A stretch of DNA of 64,000 nucleotides from the NCBI GenBank assembly GCA_016840285.1, contig JAEOSR010000163.1, positions 65,777 to 129,776 of the forward strand, written 5' to 3'. The notes under the pieces were generated by a model. The model was given only the letters and a program-made list of their open reading frames with translations, searched no databases and was not told the DNA's origin. Origin of the DNA: Candidatus Hodarchaeota archaeon. Lineage in GTDB: Archaea; Asgardarchaeota; Heimdallarchaeia; Hodarchaeales; Hodarchaeaceae. The first letter of the stretch is position 1. Each line of letters starts with the position of its first letter. Below are positions 1-9,276 of the stretch, piece after piece. A program made the position numbers and the translations under genes.

Positions 1-540
1 TCTCGTCAGAAGAAAGGGAAAAAAATCGCTTCAAAAGTGGGACGAGTATGTAATGTTTCGTCACAAGCAGCAATCAATTATTACTTTCCTTACCTACGTT
101 TTATTTTTCAGTACAATCCCCAAGTTGCAGCAGAACTGGCCTTAGAGTTTCAATTTTTCGATATTGAACCAGGAAAACGTAAAACTAAGATCATATGGAA
201 TGGTGAAATAGATTACTTCGTTAAAAGCAAGGATGAAAATCGGGCAATAAAAAAAAGGATACGTGAACTCTATCCTCAAGTAGAACGTGTCCGAAGCCAG
301 AAGATTGATGCAAAAAAATTAGAACAGATTAAAGAACAGCAAAGATCGATGAGGAAAAAAGCTCAGATACGAAAAGAAAAGCCACAGAATAAATCTGCTG
401 AACCGAGTAAAAAATTGCAGACTGAAAGGAAAAAGGGAGTTAAGACGAAAAAATCAGTAAAAAGTAAAGAAACTCCTCAACAAAAACGAAGAAAGAAAAA
501 AATCTCATCCAAAAAATCACTGACGGACTTTTTCAATTAA
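1..540 (+). CDS. rfcL: Replication factor C large subunit, C-terminal part (gene runs off the left edge)
   Basis: The reading frame is open from the first base, so this is the 3' end of a longer gene; the GTG at 37 is not its true start. About 75 residues resemble the C-terminal helical domain of archaeal RFC large subunits (a Ser-Ser-Gln-Ala segment followed by a Tyr-Phe-Pro-Tyr-Leu motif). A roughly 90-residue Lys/Arg/Gln-rich linker follows. The last residues are KKSLTDFFN, a good PCNA-interacting (PIP) box with Leu and Phe-Phe in the right places and Lys replacing the usual Gln. In archaea RFC-L loads the PCNA clamp together with RFC-S and ends in just such a basic tail and PIP box. The AAA+ domain lies outside the window, so the call depends on the tail. 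Confidence 0.62.
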   Translation, partial: SRQKKGKKIASKVGRVCNVSSQAAINYYFPYLRFIFQYNPQVAAELALEFQFFDIEPGKRKTKIIWNGEIDYFVKSKDENRAIKKRIRELYPQVERVRSQKIDAKKLEQIKEQQRSMRKKAQIRKEKPQNKSAEPSKKLQTERKKGVKTKKSVKSKETPQQKRRKKKISSKKSLTDFFN

Positions 541-549
541 GTAGAATAA

Positions 550-2469
550 TTATAATTCGCTTAATCGAAAATTAGCCTTTTGTAGGATGAACCAAATTTC
601 GAGTTCTTCTGCTTCTTTTGAGATTCGTTTAAGTGAATTAATACCAGCAATATCATTCCTAGTATTAATCCAAAGATTTGCTCTTAAGAGATTAGAGTCA
701 AGAATGAAGGATTTTGACCCTGACATCATCGCATACTCCTCAGCGAGTATACAATGGTTCTCTGCTAACTTATAATTACCTTTTTCCATTTCGATGTAAG
801 CCAAATTTAGATTGGCAGTAATAGAAACATTCAAATCGGGTAGATCTGTTTTTATAATTTCTAATGCCTTTTTATACCAATCTTGAGCTTTAGAAAAGTC
901 CTGCATTAAGAGATGAATGTATGCCATACTAATATAGATGCGGGAGAGACAGTGAATGGAGTTCCATTTGAGAAAAACTTTTTCAGCACGATTCAAGAGT
1001 TTAATGGCCTGTGATTCGTGTGCGTGTAAAGCAAGAAGTTCTGCTAAAAGAACAACATTAAGAGGATTTAATGAATCCTTACTTTGGAATAGTGGTTGAA
1101 TGGTTCGGATGGCTTGAGAAAAATCTCTCAGATTACGATACAGAGTTGCTTCTGCTCGTAGGAATCGGTTAAAAACAGGGGAATTAGGTATCATTTGACG
1201 TTGAAATTCTTGTCGTTTATCGAAGAAGGCTTTCGCATGATCGAAATGACCACGAAAGACCGAAATATGACCTTTTATTCTATTTATATCGAATATAAAT
1301 CGTTGTTTATGCTCAACAGAGACATCTAGATGATTAATCGTTCGTTCTGCAAAACTAACATGTTTTTCAGCTTTCATCCACTGATTTAGACCAATTAGTG
1401 TTTCAGCGTAATTTAAGTTTGCATCAAGGAAAAATAATCCTTTCATCTTATCATCCGCTGCACGAATCGTAGAGTTAAGATGTCGAAGAGCCCACTCCTG
1501 CGATTCGTTAAATCGGCTTAAATTACGAAAAAAATGGCTTAGTTTTTCTTCAGAAATCATTACGGCGTAATTATTCTTCTGTTTTGTTAGAAGATCGATT
1601 TCAAAAGCAAGATTGTTTAATGTTTCCTTATACATTCCCTGCCTCCAATTGGCAGAAGAAATTTCTGTGTAGCAATCAGCAAGATGAATATCATCTCCAA
1701 GTGTTTCGTATAGTGATTTAGCTTGATTGAGAAAACGGAGTCCCTCTGAAATTGTAGTGCTTCTCTGTCGCAAAAGGGAGCCTACCATATAAGCGAATCT
1801 TGCTCCTGCCTCTTGACCCTCAAATTCATTTATCATTTCAAATGCGATATTAAAAGAGATTATCATATTTTCATACTTTTCTTCAAGAAATAAATCTAGT
1901 GCCTTGGAAACATGGTTTGAAACTACTTCAAATGCGGATTGTTCATAAGATCGTCCAGGAGATATTACATTTCTTTGAACTAGTTTGACGAGATTATCAG
2001 TAACTTTGAATTTTTCTAAGAGTTCTAAATCTTTGGATGGAGTTAGGATTGAGAGACGATTCCTTACGAATATATTAAAAATATTTACAAGTTGGTTATT
2101 TTGAATGTAATTCCATAAAATCTTAGCAGTTCGTTGTTCAGCTTCCTGTTGATTATCACCGTCCTCTAGAGCTTTTCTGTATAGGCTAAAAAAGACAATT
2201 AAGAAGTCCTGTTGAAAATGATAACTTGGTTTTAGAGTATCATCGTATTGGGCCATTTCCTCAGTAATTATTTGAGAGAAGAGTTTACTAGCCAATAAAA
2301 ATTGATCATCGTGACCAGAAGTATTTCTCAACTGTTTGATTAATCTTTGAATCGGTTCGTCTCTTGTTTGGGTTCTAAGGTAATCAAGATCCCCAAAATG
2401 TCTAGATGGTTCATTCTGAAGGTAAGTTCGGACAAGATTCGAATAATCATCCAGTGTAGGTTCATTCAT
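550..2469 (-). CDS. TPR-repeat protein, function unknown
   Basis: A protein of about 639 residues, almost wholly helical, with tetratricopeptide-like repeats over roughly residues 200-630. Typical TPR positions are visible, for example ALEFY/KALEII-type B helices and an AxxxYxxAxxxY pattern near the C-terminus (QDWYKKALEI). No enzyme motif, signal peptide or membrane segment is seen, so it is probably a cytoplasmic scaffold or adaptor. The TTG nine bases upstream could also start it; I chose ATG at 2469. It is divergent from the M24 peptidase gene and shares a 72-base spacer with it. A second TPR protein lies at 13654-14820. Confidence 0.7.
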   Translation of the reverse strand: MNEPTLDDYSNLVRTYLQNEPSRHFGDLDYLRTQTRDEPIQRLIKQLRNTSGHDDQFLLASKLFSQIITEEMAQYDDTLKPSYHFQQDFLIVFFSLYRKALEDGDNQQEAEQRTAKILWNYIQNNQLVNIFNIFVRNRLSILTPSKDLELLEKFKVTDNLVKLVQRNVISPGRSYEQSAFEVVSNHVSKALDLFLEEKYENMIISFNIAFEMINEFEGQEAGARFAYMVGSLLRQRSTTISEGLRFLNQAKSLYETLGDDIHLADCYTEISSANWRQGMYKETLNNLAFEIDLLTKQKNNYAVMISEEKLSHFFRNLSRFNESQEWALRHLNSTIRAADDKMKGLFFLDANLNYAETLIGLNQWMKAEKHVSFAERTINHLDVSVEHKQRFIFDINRIKGHISVFRGHFDHAKAFFDKRQEFQRQMIPNSPVFNRFLRAEATLYRNLRDFSQAIRTIQPLFQSKDSLNPLNVVLLAELLALHAHESQAIKLLNRAEKVFLKWNSIHCLSRIYISMAYIHLLMQDFSKAQDWYKKALEIIKTDLPDLNVSITANLNLAYIEMEKGNYKLAENHCILAEEYAMMSGSKSFILDSNLLRANLWINTRNDIAGINSLKRISKEAEELEIWFILQKANFRLSEL

Positions 2470-2541
2470 CAGCAACAATATTAAAAGTAAATGAAGATTA
2501 AAAGACTGACGAATCGTTGCAATGCATAAAGAAAAAATTTA

Positions 2542-3651
2542 ATGGGTGATAAGATGGCAAAAAACAATAATTTCGCAAATAAATTAGCTAGGCTTAAATC
2601 TCATATGAGAAAATCACAGATAGAGAACTTAATTGTATCACTTGGCATAAATTTTAGGTATATCTTTGGCTTAATGGAAGAACCGAGTGAAAGGTTACTT
2701 ATAGGAATAATTGAAGCCGAAGGTTCTCCCAAAATGCTTGTTCCTAGTTTTGAAGTTGATCGTATCAAGAAAATAACGGGAGTAAAAGATTGTAGAGGAT
2801 GGGAGGAGACCTCAGATCCTTATAGCTTGTTATCGGAACTCATAACTTTAGAAAAAGGGAAAAGAATTGCTATAGAACCAAAAATGTGGTTTTCAACGTA
2901 TAAAAAGCTAGCGAAAAATCTTCCTGGAATGGAGTTCGTTTCCGCAGAGTCTATTTTTGATCCACTACGCTCTGTTAAGGATGATTATGAGCAAAAATTC
3001 CTGCTTGAAGCTTCACAGAAGTCTGGAAACGCGATTGTTGAAACCCTTAATGAATTAGAAATTGGGATTTCTGAAATAGAGGTTCAATCTCTCCTTAAAG
3101 AAAAATTACTCTGGGGTTCAAAGGAAAAATCATTTGCCTTAGTTCAATTTGGTAATAATTCATCGCTTCCTCATTATCCTGGTGGAGATAGAAAACTAAA
3201 AAAGAACGACGTTGTGCTCATTGATGCTGGAGGAACCATACAGAACTATTGCGGGGATATTACAATTACTACCGTATTTGGGAAAGCTTCCCAGCGATTT
3301 AAGGAGATCTATGATATAGTATTCACAGCCAATAAACGAGGAAAGGAAGCAGTGATCGCGAATAAGCTCCCCTCTGAGGTTGACTCAGCAACACGTGAGT
3401 ATATTTCAAGTAAAGCTTATGGGAAGTATTTCACCCATCGTACAGGTCATGGTATTGGTTTAGAGGTTCATGAGCATCCATATATCGTAGGAAATAATCA
3501 AATCCCACTAATCCCTGGCAATGTATTTACAATTGAACCTGGAATATATCTCCCAGGGGAATTCGGGGTACGAATTGAGGATGATGTCATTAAAACAGAA
3601 AAAGGAATTCAAACAAGCCAAATTCCTAGGTATGAACTCATAGAGATTTAA
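2542..3651 (+). CDS. M24-family metallopeptidase (Xaa-Pro dipeptidase/aminopeptidase-like)
   Basis: 369 residues with the two-part layout of prolidases: an N-terminal creatinase-like domain (about 1-135) and a C-terminal pita-bread M24 domain. The five metal ligands can be placed: Asp in VVLIDAGG, Asp in [10 protein letters not shown], His in [13 protein letters not shown], Glu in [11 protein letters not shown] and Glu in GVRIEDDV. It should be a cytoplasmic, metal-dependent enzyme that releases residues next to proline, although exact substrate cannot be told from motifs. ATG at 2554, just after GGTGAT, is a possible alternative start. Confidence 0.88.
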   Translation: MGDKMAKNNNFANKLARLKSHMRKSQIENLIVSLGINFRYIFGLMEEPSERLLIGIIEAEGSPKMLVPSFEVDRIKKITGVKDCRGWEETSDPYSLLSELITLEKGKRIAIEPKMWFSTYKKLAKNLPGMEFVSAESIFDPLRSVKDDYEQKFLLEASQKSGNAIVETLNELEIGISEIEVQSLLKEKLLWGSKEKSFALVQFGNNSSLPHYPGGDRKLKKNDVVLIDAGGTIQNYCGDITITTVFGKASQRFKEIYDIVFTANKRGKEAVIANKLPSEVDSATREYISSKAYGKYFTHRTGHGIGLEVHEHPYIVGNNQIPLIPGNVFTIEPGIYLPGEFGVRIEDDVIKTEKGIQTSQIPRYELIEI

Positions 3652-3892
3652 ACCACCAAGAGAATTCAATTATATTTGTTCAATAATGGTAAAGATAACA
3701 ATGAGTAATAATCCTCATAATTATGGAAAAGAGATTAAATGGAAAACTGAAAAAACATGCAAAAGAACGTGCACAAAAAGCACTCTTATGCTGTTGCTTA
3801 CGAAATTGATGGTGAACATCCCAGAATAAAATTGAGAAGCCAAATATTCCTAATAAAAAGGTTTTTTGCAATAAGAAGGATCTTGAGAAAGC

Positions 3893-4885
3893 ATGGAAAT
3901 CCGCAAAATTCAAGTTACTGGTGCAGGAGATACCCGAATTATCTCTCTTCCAAAAGAATGGGCTGAACGTAACCGACTTAACAAGGGAGCAAATGTTATC
4001 ATCAAAGAGCTCTCTACTGGTGATTTAATTATTTTTCCGCAAAATTTAGCCCTTGAACCTCAAAAACGTGTGACTAGGATTATCGAATCTGATCATGTAA
4101 ATCGAGACATCCTTGCTGCATACCTATTAGGGAGTGATATAATTACAGTTGTATCTAAGAAAAAGGAAGCTTTAGCTCAAAAAAGCAACATCAGAGACCT
4201 AAGTAGGCAATTAATTGGTTTAGAGATCCTTGGGGAGACTCAAGAGAGCATTGAACTTCACTTCTTAATAGGAGAAGAAAAAGAAAATCCAAAGAAGTAT
4301 GTCAAAAGATGTTTCTCAATTGCAAACCAAATGCAAAATGATGCAATTACTGCGTTTCTGAAGGGCGATGCAGCACTAGCTAGAGAGGTAATTGATAGAG
4401 ATACCGAAGTCAACCGTCTTTATTTTCTTATTGTAAGAATGTTAAAGATAATGGCGGATGATAAGCGCGAAGTGTCTTATTTAAAAGGACCTGCTTGCTT
4501 AGATTGGAGAATGGTTGCAACTTATAGCGAAGATCTAGGGGATGCTTCTGTCGAATTTGCCAGAAATGTGAAAGAGTTACCAAACATGTACAAAATGCTT
4601 TCTTCAGGGACTCTAGACAAAATTAAAATGCTTAGTGATACAACTACTGAGTTTTTAACCCAAAGTTTAGATAATTTCTTTGAGCAGAATGTTATTGGTG
4701 CGGAAATTATCAAGAAGAAAATTGCAACACAACTCCGTAATGAACATAGTAAGATTCAAGCTGACATTTCTAAACTCGAGAAAGAAGAAGTTTGGCAATT
4801 ATCCTCTCTTTTAAACTTGTTCAAAGAGCTTCATGAAACAGCTATTGATATAGGAGATCTAGTTATTGCGAAAGTCAATGGCTAA
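3893..4885 (+). CDS. AbrB/SpoVT-domain PhoU-like phosphate regulator
   Basis: 330 residues. Residues 1-48 form a SpoVT/AbrB swapped-hairpin DNA-binding domain (RKIQVTGAGDTRIISLPKEW). The rest is a helical bundle of the PhoU type, with acidic metal-binding helices such as DRDTEVNRLYFLIVRML. This fusion is characteristic of archaea and is thought to link phosphate status to transcription, in place of the bacterial PhoR-PhoB-PhoU system. No pst transporter genes lie beside it here, so its target is unknown. A weak AAGGAT ribosome site precedes the ATG. Confidence 0.85.
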   Translation: MEIRKIQVTGAGDTRIISLPKEWAERNRLNKGANVIIKELSTGDLIIFPQNLALEPQKRVTRIIESDHVNRDILAAYLLGSDIITVVSKKKEALAQKSNIRDLSRQLIGLEILGETQESIELHFLIGEEKENPKKYVKRCFSIANQMQNDAITAFLKGDAALAREVIDRDTEVNRLYFLIVRMLKIMADDKREVSYLKGPACLDWRMVATYSEDLGDASVEFARNVKELPNMYKMLSSGTLDKIKMLSDTTTEFLTQSLDNFFEQNVIGAEIIKKKIATQLRNEHSKIQADISKLEKEEVWQLSSLLNLFKELHETAIDIGDLVIAKVNG

Positions 4886-5080
4886 TCTGAGGGATTGATC
4901 ATAAAAAATCTGATAAAATCACAGTTGAATCAACATGAATTAGCCAATCCTTTTCCAAACTGGGAATTAATTAAGTATTAATCTTAAAGATTGAATATTA
5001 TATCTTATAGACTGGATAAAATTGAATAATACAAGTTTTATCTATAACTAACGGAAATAGGATAGAAACTCTAATAAAGA

Positions 5081-5089
5081 TTTTATAAG
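5081..5089 (+). promoter_or_regulatory. Candidate TATA box for the NifU-like gene
   Basis: TTTTATAAG lies 43 bases upstream of the NifU-like start. An archaeal TATA box sits about 25 bases before the transcription start, which would leave a leader of about 20 bases carrying GGAGAC (5120-5125) as ribosome site. It is the best match in this AT-rich 246-base spacer, but such strings also occur by chance. Confidence 0.4.
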
Positions 5090-5131
5090 GTAGATAAATC
5101 AGAAATAAAATTTAGTATTGGAGACAAAGAC

Positions 5132-5356
5132 ATGGCCATAAAAGAAGAAATTGCAAACTCTCTTGAAGAGATCCGCCCATACCTGCAAAAGGATGGAGGC
5201 GATGTGGAGTTCGTAGACTATGAAGACGGAATTCTCAAAGTCCGCTTAATGGGAGCTTGTAGGGGATGCCCATATTCTCAAATGACCCTCGCAAATGGCA
5301 TCAAACGTACATTACAACAAAAACATCCTCAATTAAAGGAAGTAGAGGGCGTTTAA
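5132..5356 (+). CDS. NifU-like C-terminal-domain Fe-S cluster protein
   Basis: A 74-residue protein matching the NifU C-terminal domain alone. The N-terminal signature IRPYLQKDGGDVEFVDYEDG and the CxxC motif (CRGCPYSQMTLANGI) are both present; the two cysteines bind a labile Fe-S cluster in the Nfu family. It probably acts as a scaffold or carrier that hands clusters to apo-proteins, such as the Fe-S enzymes at 47622-48848 and 53231-54232. It is monocistronic, with its own promoter candidate upstream and a hairpin terminator downstream. Confidence 0.9.
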   Translation: MAIKEEIANSLEEIRPYLQKDGGDVEFVDYEDGILKVRLMGACRGCPYSQMTLANGIKRTLQQKHPQLKEVEGV

Positions 5357-5422
5357 ACTTTTCATATGAGAATCCTCTTCTATAATCACTTTAGTTTTTA
5401 AACTCTTTTAAGCTAGATATTA

Positions 5423-5457
5423 ATCAGGGGACGATCTTTCTCCTGATGAACTTTTTT
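5423..5457 (+). terminator. Hairpin plus T-tract terminator after the NifU-like gene
   Basis: ATCAGGGGA (5423-5431) pairs with TCTCCTGAT (5439-5447), nine base pairs with one G-T wobble and a seven-base loop, followed by a run of six T at 5452-5457. It lies 67 bases after the stop codon. Confidence 0.55.
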
Positions 5458-5567
5458 CTACTAACAATTTCATGTCAGTAAAATTTGATATTGAATACTT
5501 TAAATATTGTATCTGATATTGAATCTTTAGTCTAAGAAGATCTAAAGATTATTAATGATGAATTTCA

Positions 5568-6896
5568 ATGGAAAATGTCCATAAAAACGATGAAATTGAA
5601 GTAGAATGCATTTCTCCAGCTCACAAGGAACAAGTACTTTTTAAATTCTCAAAAACATTAAATGAGTTTTTTTCTCCAAAGGAAAATCTTGAAATCTTAT
5701 TTAAAACATTGGAGGACTCGTATCATTTTGATTTGATGTTTTTAAGTGATATTTCTGATCCTCCTATAATTTCTGCTCGATCTTCTGAATATTCATTAAG
5801 CAGAGAAGATATCGATTCCCTAATGACTCATGTTTTGGAACTAAAGTGGAAATCTGATTCAGATTTTCTCTATCTTACCGATAAAGAGGCTTCATGCAAA
5901 AAAAAATTTTCTAAATTTGGAATCAGATCTCTTTTCGCCATTAAAATTAGTACAATCATCTTTCCAGAGTATTTCTTAGGTTTTATCAACTTTAATAGCG
6001 TTTTCAAACCGTTAGAAGAGGACTTCGATTTTCTTTGTACAATAGCTAATATTCTTAACCAATCAATCTCATATTATGAGTTGAAATCACTATTTAAGAC
6101 ATCTTATGATAAATTACAGAACAATGTTGAAAGAATTCAACGAGAAAATGATCAACGTCGGGAATTACTCAAAAAGGTAAGGGAACAAACTAAAGAATTA
6201 CAGCGAAGACACATAGAAATGGAGGATTTTGTGTATACCATCAGCCATGATCTTAAGGCTCCCATAATATCAATACAAGGATTCGTTACAGCTCTCAATG
6301 AAGATTTTTCCGAAATACTCCCAGAGGAAGCACAATATTATTTAGAAAGAATTACGAAAAATACGGCTCAAATTGAAAGTATGATACGAGAGGTCTTAGA
6401 ATATTCAAGAATTGGTAGAATAACTCAAGAAAAAGAGAATTTAGACTTAAAAGAGATTATTGACGACATTATTGACCAAATTTCACCTCAAGCCCAAAAA
6501 AGGAATATCAAAATCGATTTTAAAGGAAATTCCCTAAAAATCTATGCTGAGAAGAATAGAATGTTTCAGCTTTTCAGTAATTTGATAGGAAATAGCGTAA
6601 AATACATGGGTGATCAACCAGAACCTTGTATAGAAGTGGGTACTCAGAAAATTGGATCTAAATTTGCAACAATATTTGTGAAAGATAACGGGATGGGAAT
6701 TCCCGAAAATTTCATGGATAAGGTGTTCAATATATTCGTAAGGGCTACTAATTTAAAAAACAAAGAGATTGAGGGAACTGGAATCGGTTTAGCTCATTGT
6801 AAAAAGATTGTTGAGACTCATGGGGGACAAATTTGGTTAGAAAGTGAGGAAGGAAAAGGTACAGCTATATTTCTTCAACTTCCTCTAGCTGTTTAA
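5568..6896 (+). CDS. Soluble sensor histidine kinase with N-terminal GAF-like domain
   Basis: 442 residues without membrane segments. Residues about 20-175 look like a GAF-type sensor domain, then comes a charged coiled-coil signalling helix (about 180-215). A HisKA dimerisation domain has the phospho-accepting His near residue 227 (YTISHDLKAPIISIQGF). The HATPase domain shows the N box (NLIGNSVKYM), G1 box (DNGMGIP) and G2 box (GTGIGLAHCKKIVETHGG). All catalytic boxes are intact. It should sense a cytoplasmic signal and autophosphorylate, but no response regulator is encoded in the window, so the phosphate receiver is elsewhere. Confidence 0.9.
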   Translation: MENVHKNDEIEVECISPAHKEQVLFKFSKTLNEFFSPKENLEILFKTLEDSYHFDLMFLSDISDPPIISARSSEYSLSREDIDSLMTHVLELKWKSDSDFLYLTDKEASCKKKFSKFGIRSLFAIKISTIIFPEYFLGFINFNSVFKPLEEDFDFLCTIANILNQSISYYELKSLFKTSYDKLQNNVERIQRENDQRRELLKKVREQTKELQRRHIEMEDFVYTISHDLKAPIISIQGFVTALNEDFSEILPEEAQYYLERITKNTAQIESMIREVLEYSRIGRITQEKENLDLKEIIDDIIDQISPQAQKRNIKIDFKGNSLKIYAEKNRMFQLFSNLIGNSVKYMGDQPEPCIEVGTQKIGSKFATIFVKDNGMGIPENFMDKVFNIFVRATNLKNKEIEGTGIGLAHCKKIVETHGGQIWLESEEGKGTAIFLQLPLAV

Positions 6897-6925
6897 TTGT
6901 TGAGATAAACTACAATTAAAACTGA

Positions 6926-7699
6926 CTAGTATTTAAGAAATTTTTCAATTCTATGGAATAATTCCTCTGAATCAGGTTCAACAGTCAATATATGACCTGA
7001 TTTAGGTAGTTCGAGTGTTGTGACCCTTGCTTCAGCAGAGAACTTTTGTGTTTTTGCATCCAAAATTGCGGGAACGGAGATCATATCATCAAGCGCTCCA
7101 TATGCAATTAAAGTTGGGATGCTTATTCGGATTGTTTGTTTGTGTATATGCTTGAGAAAGCGAGTAAGCTGGACTACCGAAGCAGTTGGTCGATACATAT
7201 AGCTGTAGAGGTTGTGGTCCTTGAAGTATTGTAAACTTTCTTCCCCCTTATATAGAAACTTCCGAAAGACTCCTAAAATTGATATTAACCCAATTAATCT
7301 AGATTTCAAAGCGAATGGAGGTGCTAATAGGCATAATTTCGAAATTTTCGCTTCAGAACGTTGATGAACTAAGTATAGACATAACAACGCTCCTAACGAG
7401 ACTCCAATAGGAACGACAGTTTTACAGCGATCTTTAAGATAAAGAAATCCATTTTCAACTGATTTATACCAATCTTGCCACGAAAATTTGGGTAATTCTT
7501 GATAGTCTGTCCCATGGCCAGCTAATAAAACTCCATGAACACTATAACCTTTTTCGTGGAGATATTTTCCTAATGGGAGTGTTTCCGTTGGGGAGGCTGT
7601 AAATCCATGAACCAATAATACCCCTACTTCTCCTCCTTCAAAATAAAATGATTTAGCAAGTTTTTTTAACGTTTCTAGTCCATTTATGTCATTTTGCAT
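6926..7699 (-). CDS. Alpha/beta hydrolase, carboxylesterase/monoacylglycerol-lipase type
   Basis: 257 residues from the chosen start. The oxyanion-hole segment VLLVHGFTASPTE, the nucleophile elbow GVSLGALL (Ser about 101), the acid in DDMISVP and the His in SGHILTVEPD form a complete catalytic triad. The protein is closest in pattern to the Est30/monoacylglycerol lipase group and should cleave a short or medium carboxyl ester in the cytoplasm. An ATG 15 codons upstream (7744) is open too, but a TATA-like string lies directly in front of it, and GGTG sits eight bases before the ATG at 7699, so I prefer 7699. Confidence 0.85.
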   Translation of the reverse strand: MQNDINGLETLKKLAKSFYFEGGEVGVLLVHGFTASPTETLPLGKYLHEKGYSVHGVLLAGHGTDYQELPKFSWQDWYKSVENGFLYLKDRCKTVVPIGVSLGALLCLYLVHQRSEAKISKLCLLAPPFALKSRLIGLISILGVFRKFLYKGEESLQYFKDHNLYSYMYRPTASVVQLTRFLKHIHKQTIRISIPTLIAYGALDDMISVPAILDAKTQKFSAEARVTTLELPKSGHILTVEPDSEELFHRIEKFLKY

Positions 7700-7744
7700 A
7701 GTGTTTACACCATTAAATATAGTATTTTGTGTTTTAGGAGCCAT

Positions 7745-7756
7745 AAATATAAAAAC
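7745..7756 (-). promoter_or_regulatory. Candidate TATA box for the hydrolase gene
   Basis: On the minus strand this reads TTTTTATATTT. It lies about 46 bases before the ATG at 7699, leaving room for a start of transcription and a short leader that contains GGTG. It also argues against the upstream ATG at 7744 being used. Confidence 0.4.
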
Positions 7757-7848
7757 TGAAAAAAATGTAAAATTTCAAGAACTTTCAAGAATCATTTAAC
7801 AAATGCAATATAAACCTGTGTAAGAAATTTCAATCGAGATGTTTTAGT

Positions 7849-9225
7849 GTGAACTGCAAAGTTGCGATCATTAACAAGAAGAACTTTGGTATTCTCTTGA
7901 TGATCATCCTTTGGTTTGGCAGTTTAATATCTTCAGGAGCTAGAGCTGAGAATCAAACAATATATGATCAATATAGTCCAATCAAGATTGAACAAGGTGA
8001 AATCCCCCTCTTTGGTGGGATTCAGTCGATTCGTGCAACCATTGGAGATAGTACAATTGGTGTGCTTTATGGTTCAACAAAAAATCCGCAACCCTTATAT
8101 TTATTTACGGAATTCTCACAAAAGATCGCCACAGTACAGATTTTCAATCTTAGAGGAACTTTGGAAAAAGAGATAGAATTGAAAGTCAAAAATCTATTCG
8201 TTTTTCGATTAGATGAAATTGTGGAATTTTCTGATAGAAATAATGATGGTTTGTACAGTTTTGTGCAAGACCGTTTACCTCCAAAGATGGTTAACCTCTC
8301 TGCTATTTCGTATCAGATTTCAAAAGGTAATAATGATCCAAGTTCTTCAGAGGATTATCTCAAATATAAGGTGAACTTCACTGCACGTAATATTTCTTAT
8401 CAAGAGATTAGGGAATCTTCTAATAATTCAACTCTAGATAGTCTTTGTTTCTCTTTTGAGCTTACAATCGAACAAGACCAAGTTAATATTTCTGATGTAC
8501 CAATTGTTTCTATCCAACCACAAAGATCGGGTTTTGATGCTTCTATAAAAGATAGGAGCGGAAGTTTACTAGCAAATCGAGTAATTCCTCGATTGAAGTT
8601 TTCTTCTAACATCATAGGATGGGATTATTCTTCATCGAAATCAAAATTATTGCTAAAAAGTACAATGATAACGCATGAGCAAATTTTAACGTCATTTGGA
8701 AAGATATCTGGAGAGCAAATAACTCGAGAGACTCTAAAATCAACAAATATATTTAGCAGACTAGCCTTTGACATTGAACAGGGTGGACAAGCAAAAAAAT
8801 TATATTTAGATCACAATGAAAATCGTACTAATGAATATTCTGCTCAGAGATTAAAAAACTTTGAATTTTCTTTGGGGAATAAAATCCGAGATTTTCTCAA
8901 TTTTTCTTGGCACCCAAATCTAAATGTCGATGGAACTGATTATCCAGTAATCTTTCAGTTAATAGCGTCTGGAGAGGCTAATTTTCAAGTGCATCATTCT
9001 ACATCATTGACAGGTCTTTATCTAATTGGGGGATTTGTATTCCCTCAAGGAGAAGAAATATTCTATGACCCCGAAGTTCAATTTGAAGAAATAGATCCCA
9101 TTTTTTCTCTACCAATGATACCAAATCGGTCAATACTAGAAAAAAGTAGTTTTATTGTATTGATTTCTGGATTCTTTGTAGGAACCTTGATTTTATTCCG
9201 TCAAATTTCCAATAAACGAAAATAA
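7849..9225 (+). CDS. Secreted, membrane-anchored surface protein of unknown function
   Basis: 458 residues, starting with GTG. The first about 34 residues are a signal peptide (basic start, hydrophobic core LLMIILWFGSLIS, then ARA before the probable cut). The last about 25 residues contain one membrane helix (FIVLISGFFVGTLILF) and a basic end, so the bulk faces outside. The ectodomain is mostly beta and includes DRNNDG, a calcium-loop-like motif, around residue 127. No family was recognised. The next gene, 51 bases on and on the same strand, is a membrane-bound winged-helix regulator, which suggests a linked surface-sensing role (inference). Confidence 0.65.
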   Translation: MNCKVAIINKKNFGILLMIILWFGSLISSGARAENQTIYDQYSPIKIEQGEIPLFGGIQSIRATIGDSTIGVLYGSTKNPQPLYLFTEFSQKIATVQIFNLRGTLEKEIELKVKNLFVFRLDEIVEFSDRNNDGLYSFVQDRLPPKMVNLSAISYQISKGNNDPSSSEDYLKYKVNFTARNISYQEIRESSNNSTLDSLCFSFELTIEQDQVNISDVPIVSIQPQRSGFDASIKDRSGSLLANRVIPRLKFSSNIIGWDYSSSKSKLLLKSTMITHEQILTSFGKISGEQITRETLKSTNIFSRLAFDIEQGGQAKKLYLDHNENRTNEYSAQRLKNFEFSLGNKIRDFLNFSWHPNLNVDGTDYPVIFQLIASGEANFQVHHSTSLTGLYLIGGFVFPQGEEIFYDPEVQFEEIDPIFSLPMIPNRSILEKSSFIVLISGFFVGTLILFRQISNKRK

Positions 9226-9276
9226 ACAGTCAGATATCCCATCTAAGTCGTGCATATCAATCGAGGATTAGCCCTA

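Noticed and set aside
3723..3810. Short frame starting MEKRLNGKLKKHAKERAQ before the PhoU gene
   Set aside because: Only 28 codons long with no ribosome site or family match. A lysine-rich string in AT-rich DNA is common by chance.
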